Below, one piece after another: positions 42,064-50,309 of a stretch of 64,000 nucleotides of DNA (positions are counted from its first letter, which is position 1; each line of letters begins with the position of its first letter). A program made the position numbers and the translations under genes. The notes below the pieces were generated by a model. That model had not been told where the DNA came from. It worked only from the letters and a program-made list of their open reading frames with translations, and made no database searches. This DNA is from Leptospira fainei serovar Hurstbridge str. BUT 6 (lineage in GTDB: Bacteria; Spirochaetota; Leptospiria; Leptospirales; Leptospiraceae). The stretch lies in contig NZ_AKWZ02000010.1 in NCBI RefSeq assembly GCF_000306235.2, positions 1,624,001 through 1,688,000 of the forward strand. Reading direction: 5' to 3'.

Positions 42064-43008
42064 ATGTTGAAGTTGGAATTTGGGAAGTACGAGTCCTCGA
42101 TGGAAGAGGAGGGCTTTCACAAGCTTTTCAACGGAGCGATTTTAAATCTATGTAATGAACTTCCCTCTTCTCTGAGAACGGAAACACTTCGTTTTTTGAG
42201 GGAATATTCGGGAAGCGCGATATCCGGCAATTTCGACTTTTTTAATAGATACCATGGACCTTGCTATACGATTATCTATTGGATTAACGAGAAGGCCCAT
42301 AGCCTTCCTTGGGATGATCCTTGGCTAACGTTGCTCATTCAATCCCATTCGTCCGCTTTATTGCTTTATTCGCTTGATGATCATTTAGTCGATAAATCGT
42401 TAAAGACGTCAGGCACTTTACTTCAGTTACGCACTCAGGCTTGGGAAAGATATTCTCAAGCTGGAAAATTATTCGATAAGGAAATTCATAAGGCTTCTAT
42501 CGTTCGAGAGGAATTTATCGATAAATATTTTCGCTCGATCCGCGATACCGGCTTTTCGGATACATTAGAAGATTATTTAACTCGATTTCGTTCACAGATG
42601 GCAATCTGGTCTCTTCAACCTTATTTGCTGGCTAGGTCGTTTTTATCTAGAGAGCAGGCGGAATCGGTCTTAAAAATGTACGAATCGTTCGGAATCGCGT
42701 GGCGGCTATTGGAGGATTATCGGGATTTGGGCGAGGATATAGAAACCGGGTCGGTCTCATCTATGATCTATTTTCTACCCGAACAAGTTCAGCTTAATTG
42801 GGGAAAACAGGCTCGCGCCGAAATATTTACCTTATTTGAGCAATCCAATCTGGATCAAAAAGTTTCCGATTTGATTAATTCGTATCTAAATGAAGCCGCG
42901 CAAATAGCTGCAAGGTTGCATTTGAAAGAATACGCGCACTGTCTATCATCCATGAGATTACCGATCTTGAATTATTCGAGCCGAGAATCGAAAAACCTCA
43001 AACCGTAA
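42064..43008 (+). CDS. Isoprenoid-synthase-fold protein, divergent
   Basis: 314 residues, all helical. Two Asp-rich motifs are at the spacing expected of prenyl/terpene synthases: LLYSLDDHLVD (105-110) and RLLEDYRDLGEDIETG (217-225), the latter reminiscent of the RDxxED motif of squalene/phytoene synthases. The usual GGKRIRP motif is missing. It could be a terpene cyclase, a head-to-head synthase or an inactive homologue. There is no Shine-Dalgarno before the ATG and a -10-like TATATT seven bases upstream, suggesting a leaderless mRNA. Confidence 0.7.
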   Translation: MLKLEFGKYESSMEEEGFHKLFNGAILNLCNELPSSLRTETLRFLREYSGSAISGNFDFFNRYHGPCYTIIYWINEKAHSLPWDDPWLTLLIQSHSSALLLYSLDDHLVDKSLKTSGTLLQLRTQAWERYSQAGKLFDKEIHKASIVREEFIDKYFRSIRDTGFSDTLEDYLTRFRSQMAIWSLQPYLLARSFLSREQAESVLKMYESFGIAWRLLEDYRDLGEDIETGSVSSMIYFLPEQVQLNWGKQARAEIFTLFEQSNLDQKVSDLINSYLNEAAQIAARLHLKEYAHCLSSMRLPILNYSSRESKNLKP

Positions 43009-43363
43009 GGATTGAAGTTTTCGTTAGGAGTTTCTGCGGGATTCGCTGAAGATTAAAGTTTTCGTTAGCGAGACTGAACTTCCTTGGAGATATTCGTATC
43101 TAGGAAAAGATCATAAAATGCAGGAAAGAACAACGATATCAAAACGAGGATGAGCGATCAGGAAACGCTTAAACCGGCAATGGCTGTCACAGAAAATTGT
43201 TTTCCCGATTGGCTATCGTTTCCGTACGATACCATTCAGTTTTGCGTTAAGACCGTAAGTTCTCAGCTTGTTCTTTCCATATATTTTGGATTCATTTTTT
43301 CCTCGATAGATCGGTCATTCAGTCTTGATGGGTGGATTCCGGCAATTCGCTTAAGCCCATTTT
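43009..43363. other. Gap with a short direct repeat
   Basis: An 18-bp direct repeat (43010-43027 and 43051-43068, GATTRAAGTTTTCGTTAG) lies just after the isoprenoid-synthase-like gene. An 87-codon frame at 43150-43413 runs into the convergent SDR gene and has no ribosome-binding site or recognisable motif, so I do not call it. No RNA or terminator recognised. Confidence 0.5.
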
Positions 43364-44113
43364 CTAAAATCCGATCATCATTCCTCCGTCCACTCTTAAG
43401 GTTGTTCCCGTAATCCAGTCCGCTTCTTCGGACGCTAAGAAATATACTGCCGAGGCGACGGCTTCTTCCGGATTTCTATCTATCTTTAATGGAATCGTAT
43501 TCAAGATGGAATTTTTTATCTCTTCCGATAGGTTCGGAGCGAACCCGTTCGCGATAAATCCCGCTGCGACGCAATTGACGGTTATATTACGGGATGCTAA
43601 TTCTCTTGCGGAGGATTTAGTGAGAGCCATCAGGCCCGCTTTGGCCGAGGAATAATTACTCTGCCCCCCATTCCCGTAAAATCCCGAAACTGATCCTATA
43701 TTGATGATTCTTCCTTTCTTGGATTTGAGCATGATTTTAGCGGCCGTTTGCGTTCCCAAGAAAGCTCCCTTTAAACAAACCTCCTGTACAAAATCCCATT
43801 TTTCTTCGCTAAGGCGGATCAAAAGATCGTCATCTACCACTCCCGCATTATTGATCCAGATATCAAGAGAACCGAATTGATCCAAAGCGAATTCTCCTAA
43901 AGATTTGTTTTGTTCTTTGGATCGAACGTCGCAGGCCTTCCCTAAGACAGGACTTCCGGCCTCATTCTTTAATTCATTGGCCGTCTCCTCGCAATTGGTC
44001 TGGTCCAGATCGGAGATAACTACGTTAAGTCCCCGTTTCGCGAAAATTCTTCCGATCTCTTTACCGATTCCCCGTGCAGAACCGGTGATCACCGCCGTTT
44101 TATTCTTGGTCAT
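43364..44113 (-). CDS. FabG-like 3-oxoacyl reductase (SDR)
   Basis: 249 residues, classical SDR: TGSARGIGKEIG, NNAG (catalytic Asn region), NIGSVSG (Ser), NYSSAKAG (YxxxK) and the C-terminal ITGTTLRVDGG typical of FabG-like reductases. Probably NADP-dependent reduction of a 3-oxoacyl or related substrate. It is 69 bp downstream of marR with a palindromic operator in the gap, so a MarR-controlled specialised reductase is more likely than the housekeeping FabG. Confidence 0.9.
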   Translation of the reverse strand: MTKNKTAVITGSARGIGKEIGRIFAKRGLNVVISDLDQTNCEETANELKNEAGSPVLGKACDVRSKEQNKSLGEFALDQFGSLDIWINNAGVVDDDLLIRLSEEKWDFVQEVCLKGAFLGTQTAAKIMLKSKKGRIINIGSVSGFYGNGGQSNYSSAKAGLMALTKSSARELASRNITVNCVAAGFIANGFAPNLSEEIKNSILNTIPLKIDRNPEEAVASAVYFLASEEADWITGTTLRVDGGMMIGF

Positions 44114-44130
44114 ACAAAGCTCCTTAATTA

Positions 44131-44152
44131 ATTATTTCGACATCGAAATAAT
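44131..44152. promoter_or_regulatory. MarR-type operator between marR and the SDR gene
   Basis: A perfect 22-bp palindrome, ATTATTTCGA-CA-TCGAAATAAT, 17 bp upstream of the SDR start. It shares the core TATTTCGACATCGAAATA (one flanking base aside) with the palindrome at the marR start, so the same regulator probably binds both. Confidence 0.8.
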
Positions 44153-44182
44153 TGCTATAAATGTTCTAATCGCGAAACCGTT

Positions 44183-44623
44183 TCAATTCTCGAAATTTGC
44201 ATGGATTTTAGAAAGCAATCGCATGAATTGCGCTTTTTCAGTTTCTTCCAAACCTTTATACAATTTGTTTAAAGTAATTTTAGAAGCTTTTATCACTTTT
44301 TCCACCGATCGGTTTCCTTTTTCGGTTAAGCCCGCAGTGGTAAATCGCTCGTCTTGATCGAGCTTTGTCCTTATCACATAACCGAGCTCTTCCATCTTGT
44401 CCAAAAGGGCGGTTGCGGTCGAATTCGTACGGTCCAGGGCCGTCGCCAACTCACTCATTCTCATCGGTCCATTCTTGCCCAATGCAAAAAGAACCCCGGC
44501 ATGAGCGGGAGCTAGATCGAGAATTCCCTGTTTTTCCAGCTCTCGTGCAAGAAATTTTTGGATTCTATCCCGAGTTCTGGATAATAAATGAATTACATAA
44601 TCCGCTCTCATATATTTCGACAT
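44183..44623 (-). CDS. MarR-family transcriptional regulator
   Basis: 146 residues of winged helix protein. The recognition region is MRMSELATALDRTNSTATALLDKMEELGYVIR, the wing is DQDERFTTAGLTEKG, and helical dimer segments flank it. MarR proteins repress their own operon and respond to small molecules. The called ATG (44623) lies inside the operator palindrome; a second ATG four codons on (44611) may be the true start. Upstream of the SDR gene and presumably controlling it. Confidence 0.93.
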   Translation of the reverse strand: MSKYMRADYVIHLLSRTRDRIQKFLARELEKQGILDLAPAHAGVLFALGKNGPMRMSELATALDRTNSTATALLDKMEELGYVIRTKLDQDERFTTAGLTEKGNRSVEKVIKASKITLNKLYKGLEETEKAQFMRLLSKIHANFEN

Positions 44624-44636
44624 CGAAATATATGAG
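44607..44636. promoter_or_regulatory. MarR-type operator overlapping the marR start codon
   Basis: A perfect 30-bp palindrome with 14-bp arms around CA, core ATATTTCGA-CA-TCGAAATAT. It covers the first four or five codons of marR. A TATATT inside the palindrome could serve as a -10 on the minus strand, so repressor binding would directly block RNA polymerase. Confidence 0.82.
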
Positions 44637-44809
44637 TCGGCAGAGAGTAAATTAAAAAAATCGCGATTTTATTTTTTTAACCGGCCTTCGTGCTATCTAA
44701 AGCTCAGATTCTTACCGAGCGAAAAGGAATTTTATCCCCGATTCCGCGCAGATAGAGTCGATGGACTATCGCTTTTCGTTAAGCGACAATCCATAATTTC
44801 GGATCTTAT

Positions 44810-46882
44810 CTATCCGATATATTCCGCCACCAATAATGCCATATCGTCCTGATGCTGATAGGCAAAGTTTTCACCTTGGTATGCTTGTACGGCTTTCATA
44901 ACCGCATCGCACAAATGCTCCGGAGTCAGGTTCGCGTTTTGCTTCAATATTTCCGCAAGATATTCTTCGCCTAATAGATCTCCCTCGGAGTTCCTTGCGT
45001 CAGGAATTCCGTCCGTATACAGGACTACTTTGTCTCCCGGAAGTAGAGGAACGACTTCCGTTTGATAATCGGTAGGAATCGATTCATATATTGCGACTCC
45101 TTTCGGACGATAGAATTCGATTTGCCCGTTCTTTCGTAAGACCAAACATTCCGGATGTCCTGCATTGGCGATTAAGGCATGGCCTGTCTTTAAATCGATG
45201 GTGATAAACGTGGCGGTTAAAAAATGTCCATCCAGCTTTCCTTCCAATTGCTCTCGTATATGTAACAATAGCGTCGAAGGATCCTGTAGATGGTTTGCCC
45301 AATTTCCTAAAGTCATCTTCACCATTGATGCGAGTAAAGCTGCGGAAACTCCGTGTCCGGTCACGTCCCCAATGAACATTCCCAGAGTCGAAGATTTGGG
45401 GTCATAGAGAACATCCAATAGATCACCGCCCACTTCCATCATAGGTCGGTAGCGGTATGCCATCGAGGCGTGAGGAATGACCGGGAGTTCTCTTGGAAGT
45501 AGAGAGGATTGGATCTTGCCGGCGATCGAAAGATCCTTAGCGAGGATTTTTCCTTTTTGTTCTAATTCGGTCTTTTGTAATTCGATTATGCGGGTTCTCT
45601 CTTCCACTTTCGATTCGAGTGATTCGTTTAATATTTGCAATTTGCCTTGTGAATTCTCCAAAGCTCTAAATACTTCCGCATAACGTTTTGCAAGCGCGAG
45701 ACTGAATAAAAGCGTCAGTCCTAAAAAGCTTTCATTCACCCAAGTACCCGCATTACCGATTCCTGCGAATGAAAGGACGGTGTAAAAGGAGGATGTCGCC
45801 ACCAAAACTAATCCGGAAACGACCCATCGAAAGGACAATATGCTGGTTTTACGATATTGTACGAATATATATGTGGTATAGACGAAGAATAGAACTAGGA
45901 CGGCGATGAACGTATCGAAAGCATACCGGCCGAAAAATGATAACCCGCCGGTGAACCCGTATTCCAACGAAGGCCAGAGAGCATGAATTAAAAAAGTAAT
46001 CTCTAATGTTGTTCCGATTTTATCCCTCGGAGATTGAAAAATCCCGCGAGTGAATTCATGAAAGAGGATCGGTAAAAAAGCGCCTAAAGAATACCCAAAG
46101 AAAACGTAAGTCCATGGAGAATCGAATACGTATAGGCTCCAACCTTCGTAAGAAGGATACCATAACGCTAAGGAAAGATTCAGGATCGAAAAAGAGAGAT
46201 TAAATTTGTCCAGTCTTCTTCTTACGTAAATGAATATAAAAAAGATGAACGAAAAGAGTTCTAACGAAGTGAAGAATAGAACTCTAGTCGCTTTCAATAA
46301 AAAAACCGACTGAATTTCTTCGAATGTTCCTAAGATCGGATCTTCGCGCAAGCTTCTCGGACCCGCAAAAGGTGATAAAACGAGATCCAAATGCTCTTCT
46401 CCGGTAAAGCCTTCGATCGGTACGATTCTCGGCCTTGAGACATTCTTTTTTTGCCGTTTATATAAATTTATATCCGATTCTAATACGCTTCCTTCTCGTA
46501 AAAGAATACAACCCGAAGGACAAAATGGAAGATAGACGGCTACTCGATACGGGCAATCTCCGTTTTGTCCTACGGATGAGGAACATCGAATCGTATGGGA
46601 ATACACGGAGAAATAATTTTCTCCGGAATCCGTTTTAGGGATTTGAGTGAGGGAAGCTATCTCGCTTTCACGAAACGTATCTGTATTTTGCGTATTCAAT
46701 AAGGGATCTTCCGAGAAGTGTCGGGAAGACCATTCCTTCAGAATCGTCGGAGCTTTCCGTAAGGACCATTCGGACTTGGGGGGTTCGGAATAAATAGCAT
46801 TAAGAAATATTAATGAATATATTAATATTCCGACTAGTCGGAACCGGGTGTTCTTTAAAAGTTTTTTCAATTTGATTTTCAT
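44810..46882 (-). CDS. 7TMR-like SpoIIE-type serine phosphatase
   Basis: 690 residues. A signal segment (about 12-32) precedes a periplasmic region (35-205) with two Cys pairs (IRCSSSVGQNGDC, FCPSGC). Seven or so membrane helices (205-410), a coiled coil (415-465) and a SpoIIE/PP2C domain follow, the last with VGGDLLDV, IGDVTGHGVSAALLASM and LYTDGIPDARN. It is the second such phosphatase in the window, not closely similar outside the catalytic domain. It probably controls a partner-switching pathway in response to an envelope signal; targets are not nearby. Confidence 0.92.
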   Translation of the reverse strand: MKIKLKKLLKNTRFRLVGILIYSLIFLNAIYSEPPKSEWSLRKAPTILKEWSSRHFSEDPLLNTQNTDTFRESEIASLTQIPKTDSGENYFSVYSHTIRCSSSVGQNGDCPYRVAVYLPFCPSGCILLREGSVLESDINLYKRQKKNVSRPRIVPIEGFTGEEHLDLVLSPFAGPRSLREDPILGTFEEIQSVFLLKATRVLFFTSLELFSFIFFIFIYVRRRLDKFNLSFSILNLSLALWYPSYEGWSLYVFDSPWTYVFFGYSLGAFLPILFHEFTRGIFQSPRDKIGTTLEITFLIHALWPSLEYGFTGGLSFFGRYAFDTFIAVLVLFFVYTTYIFVQYRKTSILSFRWVVSGLVLVATSSFYTVLSFAGIGNAGTWVNESFLGLTLLFSLALAKRYAEVFRALENSQGKLQILNESLESKVEERTRIIELQKTELEQKGKILAKDLSIAGKIQSSLLPRELPVIPHASMAYRYRPMMEVGGDLLDVLYDPKSSTLGMFIGDVTGHGVSAALLASMVKMTLGNWANHLQDPSTLLLHIREQLEGKLDGHFLTATFITIDLKTGHALIANAGHPECLVLRKNGQIEFYRPKGVAIYESIPTDYQTEVVPLLPGDKVVLYTDGIPDARNSEGDLLGEEYLAEILKQNANLTPEHLCDAVMKAVQAYQGENFAYQHQDDMALLVAEYIG

Positions 46883-46952
46883 TTTTACGCATATATGGCC
46901 AAAGTCGGCTAAGAACTATTATTTGTAAGGAAGGTATCACAGTTGCAAGATT

Positions 46953-47840
46953 TTATTCGTCCGGATCCTTTGCACATCGGAATCCGAAATGGTGATATTC
47001 GGGGAAGTTCTGCGGAATATGTGCCCTTCGCTTGGAACCTCTTGCATAATAGGCGGACCACCACCAGGATCCCCCTTTTAACACCTTTCTATCATATCCC
47101 GGACAGGGTTCTTGTCCTTGGCAAGGACCTTGCGGATCGACGCCTTGACAGTCTTCTCCGCAAGCCGCATAGCTCGGAGCGTACCAATCCTGAACCCATT
47201 CCCAGGAATTGCCCGCCATATCGTAGAGGCCGTATATTCCGGGAGCTCTACTTCCCACATCGGCAGTCGGCATGAGATTGGGGGGATCCAATATTTCCTG
47301 CGCACAGCCCTTATGTTTTTCAACATTGATGACGGCATTTTTACAGGTAGCGGGTTTGTTTCCCCAAGGATATAGATTTCCGTTAGGACCGCGAGCCGCC
47401 TTCTCCCATTCCGCCTCGGTCGGCAATCGTTTACCCACCCACTCGCAGTATTCCTTTGCAGTATACCAGCTAACTCCGACTACGGGTTGTTTAGGTTTAA
47501 GATAAGGATCTCCGTATTTCGGACCTATAAAATCGCAGGTTCCGTTTTGAAGACAATCCTTACATTTCCCGGCGGCAGTGCATTTATCGAAGTCGGCATT
47601 CGTAACTTCGTATGTATCCATAAAAAAGTCGCTTATATATACGCTTCTTTCCGGTCGTTCGTCCAACTCGTATTTATTACTTCCGCGAATAAAGTCTCCC
47701 GCGGGGATGCATTTCATATTTGGAATTTTCTTTCCTCGGCAAGGTTTATCCGCATCCGGATTGCCTAGGATATGAGGAGCGATCATAAACGCTAACGAGA
47801 GTAATAGTAGGAATATATGGACCGGACGGAAAGAGTTCAT
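46953..47840 (-). CDS. SUMF1/formylglycine-generating-enzyme-like exported protein
   Basis: 295 residues with a signal peptide (about 1-25). The SUMF1 (FGE-sulfatase) fold is clear: MKCIPAGDFIRGSN, MDTYEVTNADFDKC, GVSWYTAKEYCEWVGKRLPT, EAEWEKAARG, YDMAGNSWEWVQDWY and LKGGSWWW, GFRCAKD. Extra Cys pairs suggest disulfides in the periplasm. Most bacterial members are not sulfatase activators but substrate-binding or surface proteins; no sulfatase of the Cys/Ser type is nearby (the alkylsulfatase at 2.7 kb is the MBL type). Confidence 0.88.
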   Translation of the reverse strand: MNSFRPVHIFLLLLSLAFMIAPHILGNPDADKPCRGKKIPNMKCIPAGDFIRGSNKYELDERPERSVYISDFFMDTYEVTNADFDKCTAAGKCKDCLQNGTCDFIGPKYGDPYLKPKQPVVGVSWYTAKEYCEWVGKRLPTEAEWEKAARGPNGNLYPWGNKPATCKNAVINVEKHKGCAQEILDPPNLMPTADVGSRAPGIYGLYDMAGNSWEWVQDWYAPSYAACGEDCQGVDPQGPCQGQEPCPGYDRKVLKGGSWWWSAYYARGSKRRAHIPQNFPEYHHFGFRCAKDPDE

Positions 47841-47920
47841 GACGACGTTACGTCTCGGAATTCATAGAGATTGATTAAATTTTCTGAATGGGGATTCTTG
47901 CTGGCAAGAGAAAAATTCAT

Positions 47921-49063
47921 TTAGAGTGTCGGTATGCTACAGGAAGAAAAATCGATCAAACCGGCTCCCGATGCGGAATTTCCCTTGGCGTCCGTACCGG
48001 AGTACGAGTATGTTCCCTTTCCCCCGTTGAAAATTACCGTTCCACTTCCAGTACGACTTCCTGAAAGTGTAAATGAGATGCTTCCGGATTTCGGGAGGCA
48101 ATCCACATAACGCCATTTTACGGGCGATACGATATTAACAGTAGCCGTGAATCCTTCTTCCTGATGGACGACTTGAATGGTCCCGATTCCCCAGATCCTA
48201 TACCAATTTAGAAAATCGGAACTACTCTTATCCACTCCGATTTGCAGCGGAGTCGGAGTGCTGATCGTATGAGAGAAAAGCGGATTCGATCCAGTATAAC
48301 CTTCTCGTAAAATACTAATCGTCTGAGTATAAAAGGAAATGGAAGAGCCGGACACGCTAGTCCAGGAGATTGAGGCGGCTTGTTTAGTGGAAGGAGAAAC
48401 GCCTGAAAATGATAAAGTGGAACCTGTTCCGGTCAATTTCGTAATCCGATTCGATCCGCTTTTCACCGTTCGATTCAAACCTATCACTAATGTCGAGCCG
48501 CTCTGAATAAAGGGTCTTGCTCCGGACAGTCCACTCCAAATGGCCTCGGAGCTTCCTTCTATTTGCCAGTTCGTAAAGGGAAGGAAAGTACAATCCTGAA
48601 ACGTTTTTGAAACATAGAACGTCGAGTTAGGAATTCGTGAAGAACTGACTAAATAATTGTCTATGAAATCGTACCCGTTGACGGACGTAACCTGACGTTT
48701 ATAACTACCTCCGCCCCAACATTGGAAAGAAAGATTGTATGCTTCCAGTTCGCCGGAATCAAATCCTCGGTTCCAATATCTACTAAGAACGGACAAAAGC
48801 TTTTCCCTCGCGCCCCCTCTTTTTTCCGAAAATGCAACACTGGAGCCTTCCCCGGTCAAACCTTCCATCGAAGAAGACACGGAATCTAAGGCCGAGGTAA
48901 CTGATTCTCCTACCGGGTCGTATTGGCCGGAAAGCGCTAAGGCAGTTAATAGCGTTTGATTTTGTCGATCCGGTCCTTGATTTTTACAATCGAATTGCAG
49001 AAAGAAAACTGAGCCTACTGCGACTGCGAGGTAAATGGAAATCGGCCTATACTTTACACTCAT
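47921..49063 (-). CDS. Ser/Thr-rich lipoprotein, unknown
   Basis: 380 residues with a lipoprotein-like signal (SVFFLQFDC, Cys26). The mature part is rich in Ser, Thr and Gly with beta-strand-like alternation (SGSRTGSGTVIFNGGKGTYSYSG), ending with a Cys pair (about 335 and 376). It may be a surface lipoprotein. No family recognised. Divergent from the DUF2147 genes. Confidence 0.75.
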   Translation of the reverse strand: MSVKYRPISIYLAVAVGSVFFLQFDCKNQGPDRQNQTLLTALALSGQYDPVGESVTSALDSVSSSMEGLTGEGSSVAFSEKRGGAREKLLSVLSRYWNRGFDSGELEAYNLSFQCWGGGSYKRQVTSVNGYDFIDNYLVSSSRIPNSTFYVSKTFQDCTFLPFTNWQIEGSSEAIWSGLSGARPFIQSGSTLVIGLNRTVKSGSNRITKLTGTGSTLSFSGVSPSTKQAASISWTSVSGSSISFYTQTISILREGYTGSNPLFSHTISTPTPLQIGVDKSSSDFLNWYRIWGIGTIQVVHQEEGFTATVNIVSPVKWRYVDCLPKSGSISFTLSGSRTGSGTVIFNGGKGTYSYSGTDAKGNSASGAGLIDFSSCSIPTL

Positions 49064-49151
49064 TTCATTGAAACCCGTATTATCGACTAACTGTTCAAAA
49101 AAAAGTCCGGACTGGCAGCTTGTCTACTCCCTTTCCATTCTACAAGATGAA

Positions 49152-49179
49152 GAAAAACCTGTCAAACGCCAGGTTTTTC
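49152..49179 (+). terminator. Terminator-like hairpin in DUF2147 leader region
   Basis: GAAAAACCTG (49152-49161) and CAGGTTTTTC (49170-49179) form a perfect 10-bp inverted repeat with an 8-nt loop and T5 at the 3' side. No plus-strand gene precedes it, so it may be an attenuator in a long leader or simply a symmetrical hairpin; its function is unproven. Confidence 0.4.
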
Positions 49180-49297
49180 CGGATCGGAAACACTTTTCCG
49201 GGGAAAAAATCCCGTATCAGAGAATAGTTTGCTTGATCCGATCGAATCGGCTTTAAATATAACTCTTTCCATAAAACATGTAAGGGGTTCATCGACC

Positions 49298-49747
49298 ATG
49301 AGAAAATTACTCATTCTTTCTATTGCCTTGGCTGCATTTCTCGTTTCAGACGGGATTTTCGCAGATCCTCTTCCCGTTGTAGGGAAGTGGAAGACGATCG
49401 ACGATGAGGACGGTACCGAAAAATCGGTCGTGGAAGTCTACGAACAAGGCGGAAAGGTTTACGCTAAGATTGTCAGTCTACGGGATCCGAACGATAAAGA
49501 CGGAAAACCCAAGGTTTGCACAAAATGCGAGGGCGCCGATAAAGATAAGCCGGTTGTGGGATTAATCATTATGAAAGGCCTTTCAGTCGACGGTGACGAA
49601 TTTACCGGTGGTACGATTATGGACCCGAATAATGGTAAAACGTATAAATGTAAAATAAAAGCCGTTGACGGCGGAAAAAAACTGAACGTACGCGGATTCA
49701 TCGGATTTTCGTTGATTGGGCGCACTCAAACTTGGGTTAAAAAATAA
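49298..49747 (+). CDS. DUF2147 periplasmic protein, copy 1
   Basis: 149 residues from the ATG at 49298, which starts a clear signal peptide (MRKLLILSIALAAFLVSDG, cleaved near FADP) and has AAGGGG upstream; the open frame extends further 5' without sense. DUF2147 signatures: VGKWKTIDDEDGTEKSVVEV, YAKIVSLRDPNDKDGKPK, CTKCEG, GGTIMDPNNGKTY and GFSLIGRTQTW. The family is a secreted beta-rich protein of unknown role. Tandem paralogue follows 60 bp later. Confidence 0.92.
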   Translation: MRKLLILSIALAAFLVSDGIFADPLPVVGKWKTIDDEDGTEKSVVEVYEQGGKVYAKIVSLRDPNDKDGKPKVCTKCEGADKDKPVVGLIIMKGLSVDGDEFTGGTIMDPNNGKTYKCKIKAVDGGKKLNVRGFIGFSLIGRTQTWVKK

Positions 49748-49756
49748 TAAAGCGAA

Positions 49757-49787
49757 ATCCTCCGGGGCGGATGTCGATCCGGGGGAT
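49757..49787 (+). other. Hairpin between the two DUF2147 genes
   Basis: ATCCTCCGG (49757-49765) pairs with CCGGGGGAT (49779-49787), including one T-G pair, leaving a 13-nt loop. There is no T run, so it is more likely an mRNA stability or processing element than a terminator. It lies 9 bp after the first stop codon. Confidence 0.4.
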
Positions 49788-49807
49788 GAATATATGAGGA
49801 AATTATA

Positions 49808-50254
49808 ATGAACCGAATTTTTATTTCACTGTATTTAATTTTGTTATTTCTGATTACGGGGAATCTACTCGCACAACCGATCCCCGTAACCGGTTCCTGG
49901 AAGACGATTAACGAGCAAGGAAAAGAAGAATCGATCGTCGAAATCTACGAGCAGGGCGGGAAAATCTTCGGAAAGGTTACGAGTTTGGCGGAACCGAACG
50001 ATAAGGACGGGAAACCTGCGAGATGCACCGAATGCGACGGAGCGGAAAAGGATAAACCCGTATTGGGCATGGTAATCATAAAGGGATTATCCTCCGACGG
50101 CGATAAATGGAGCGGTGGGCGCATACTAGACCCCAACGACGGAGTCTGGTACAAATGCTTTCTTCGGTCGGTCGAAGGGGGGAAAAAATTAGAAGTCCGA
50201 GGCTATGTGGGTTTTTCGCTGCTTGGCAGGACTCAGTACTGGATAAAAAAATAA
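49808..50254 (+). CDS. DUF2147 periplasmic protein, copy 2
   Basis: 148 residues with a signal peptide (1-22, cleaved near LLAQP) and GAGG upstream. It is clearly paralogous to copy 1 over its whole length: VTGSWKTINEQGKEESIVEIY, FGKVTSLAEPNDKDGKPA, CTECDG, GGRILDPNDGVWY and GFSLLGRTQYW. Both keep a CxxC. A recent-looking tandem duplication that has diverged at about a third of positions by eye. Probably co-transcribed with copy 1. Confidence 0.92.
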   Translation: MNRIFISLYLILLFLITGNLLAQPIPVTGSWKTINEQGKEESIVEIYEQGGKIFGKVTSLAEPNDKDGKPARCTECDGAEKDKPVLGMVIIKGLSSDGDKWSGGRILDPNDGVWYKCFLRSVEGGKKLEVRGYVGFSLLGRTQYWIKK

Positions 50255-50309
50255 GTAATTGTCTATCCTCGTATTCGGATAGATTCGGTGAGAGATTTCC
50301 TTCTTACAT

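Noticed and set aside
43150..43413. 87-codon frame in the gap before the FabG-like gene
   Set aside because: It runs 50 bp into the convergent SDR gene, has no spaced ribosome-binding site and no recognisable motif.
46943..47768. Plus-strand frames opposite the SUMF1-like gene
   Set aside because: They are antisense shadows of a well-supported SUMF1 coding sequence and show no domain.
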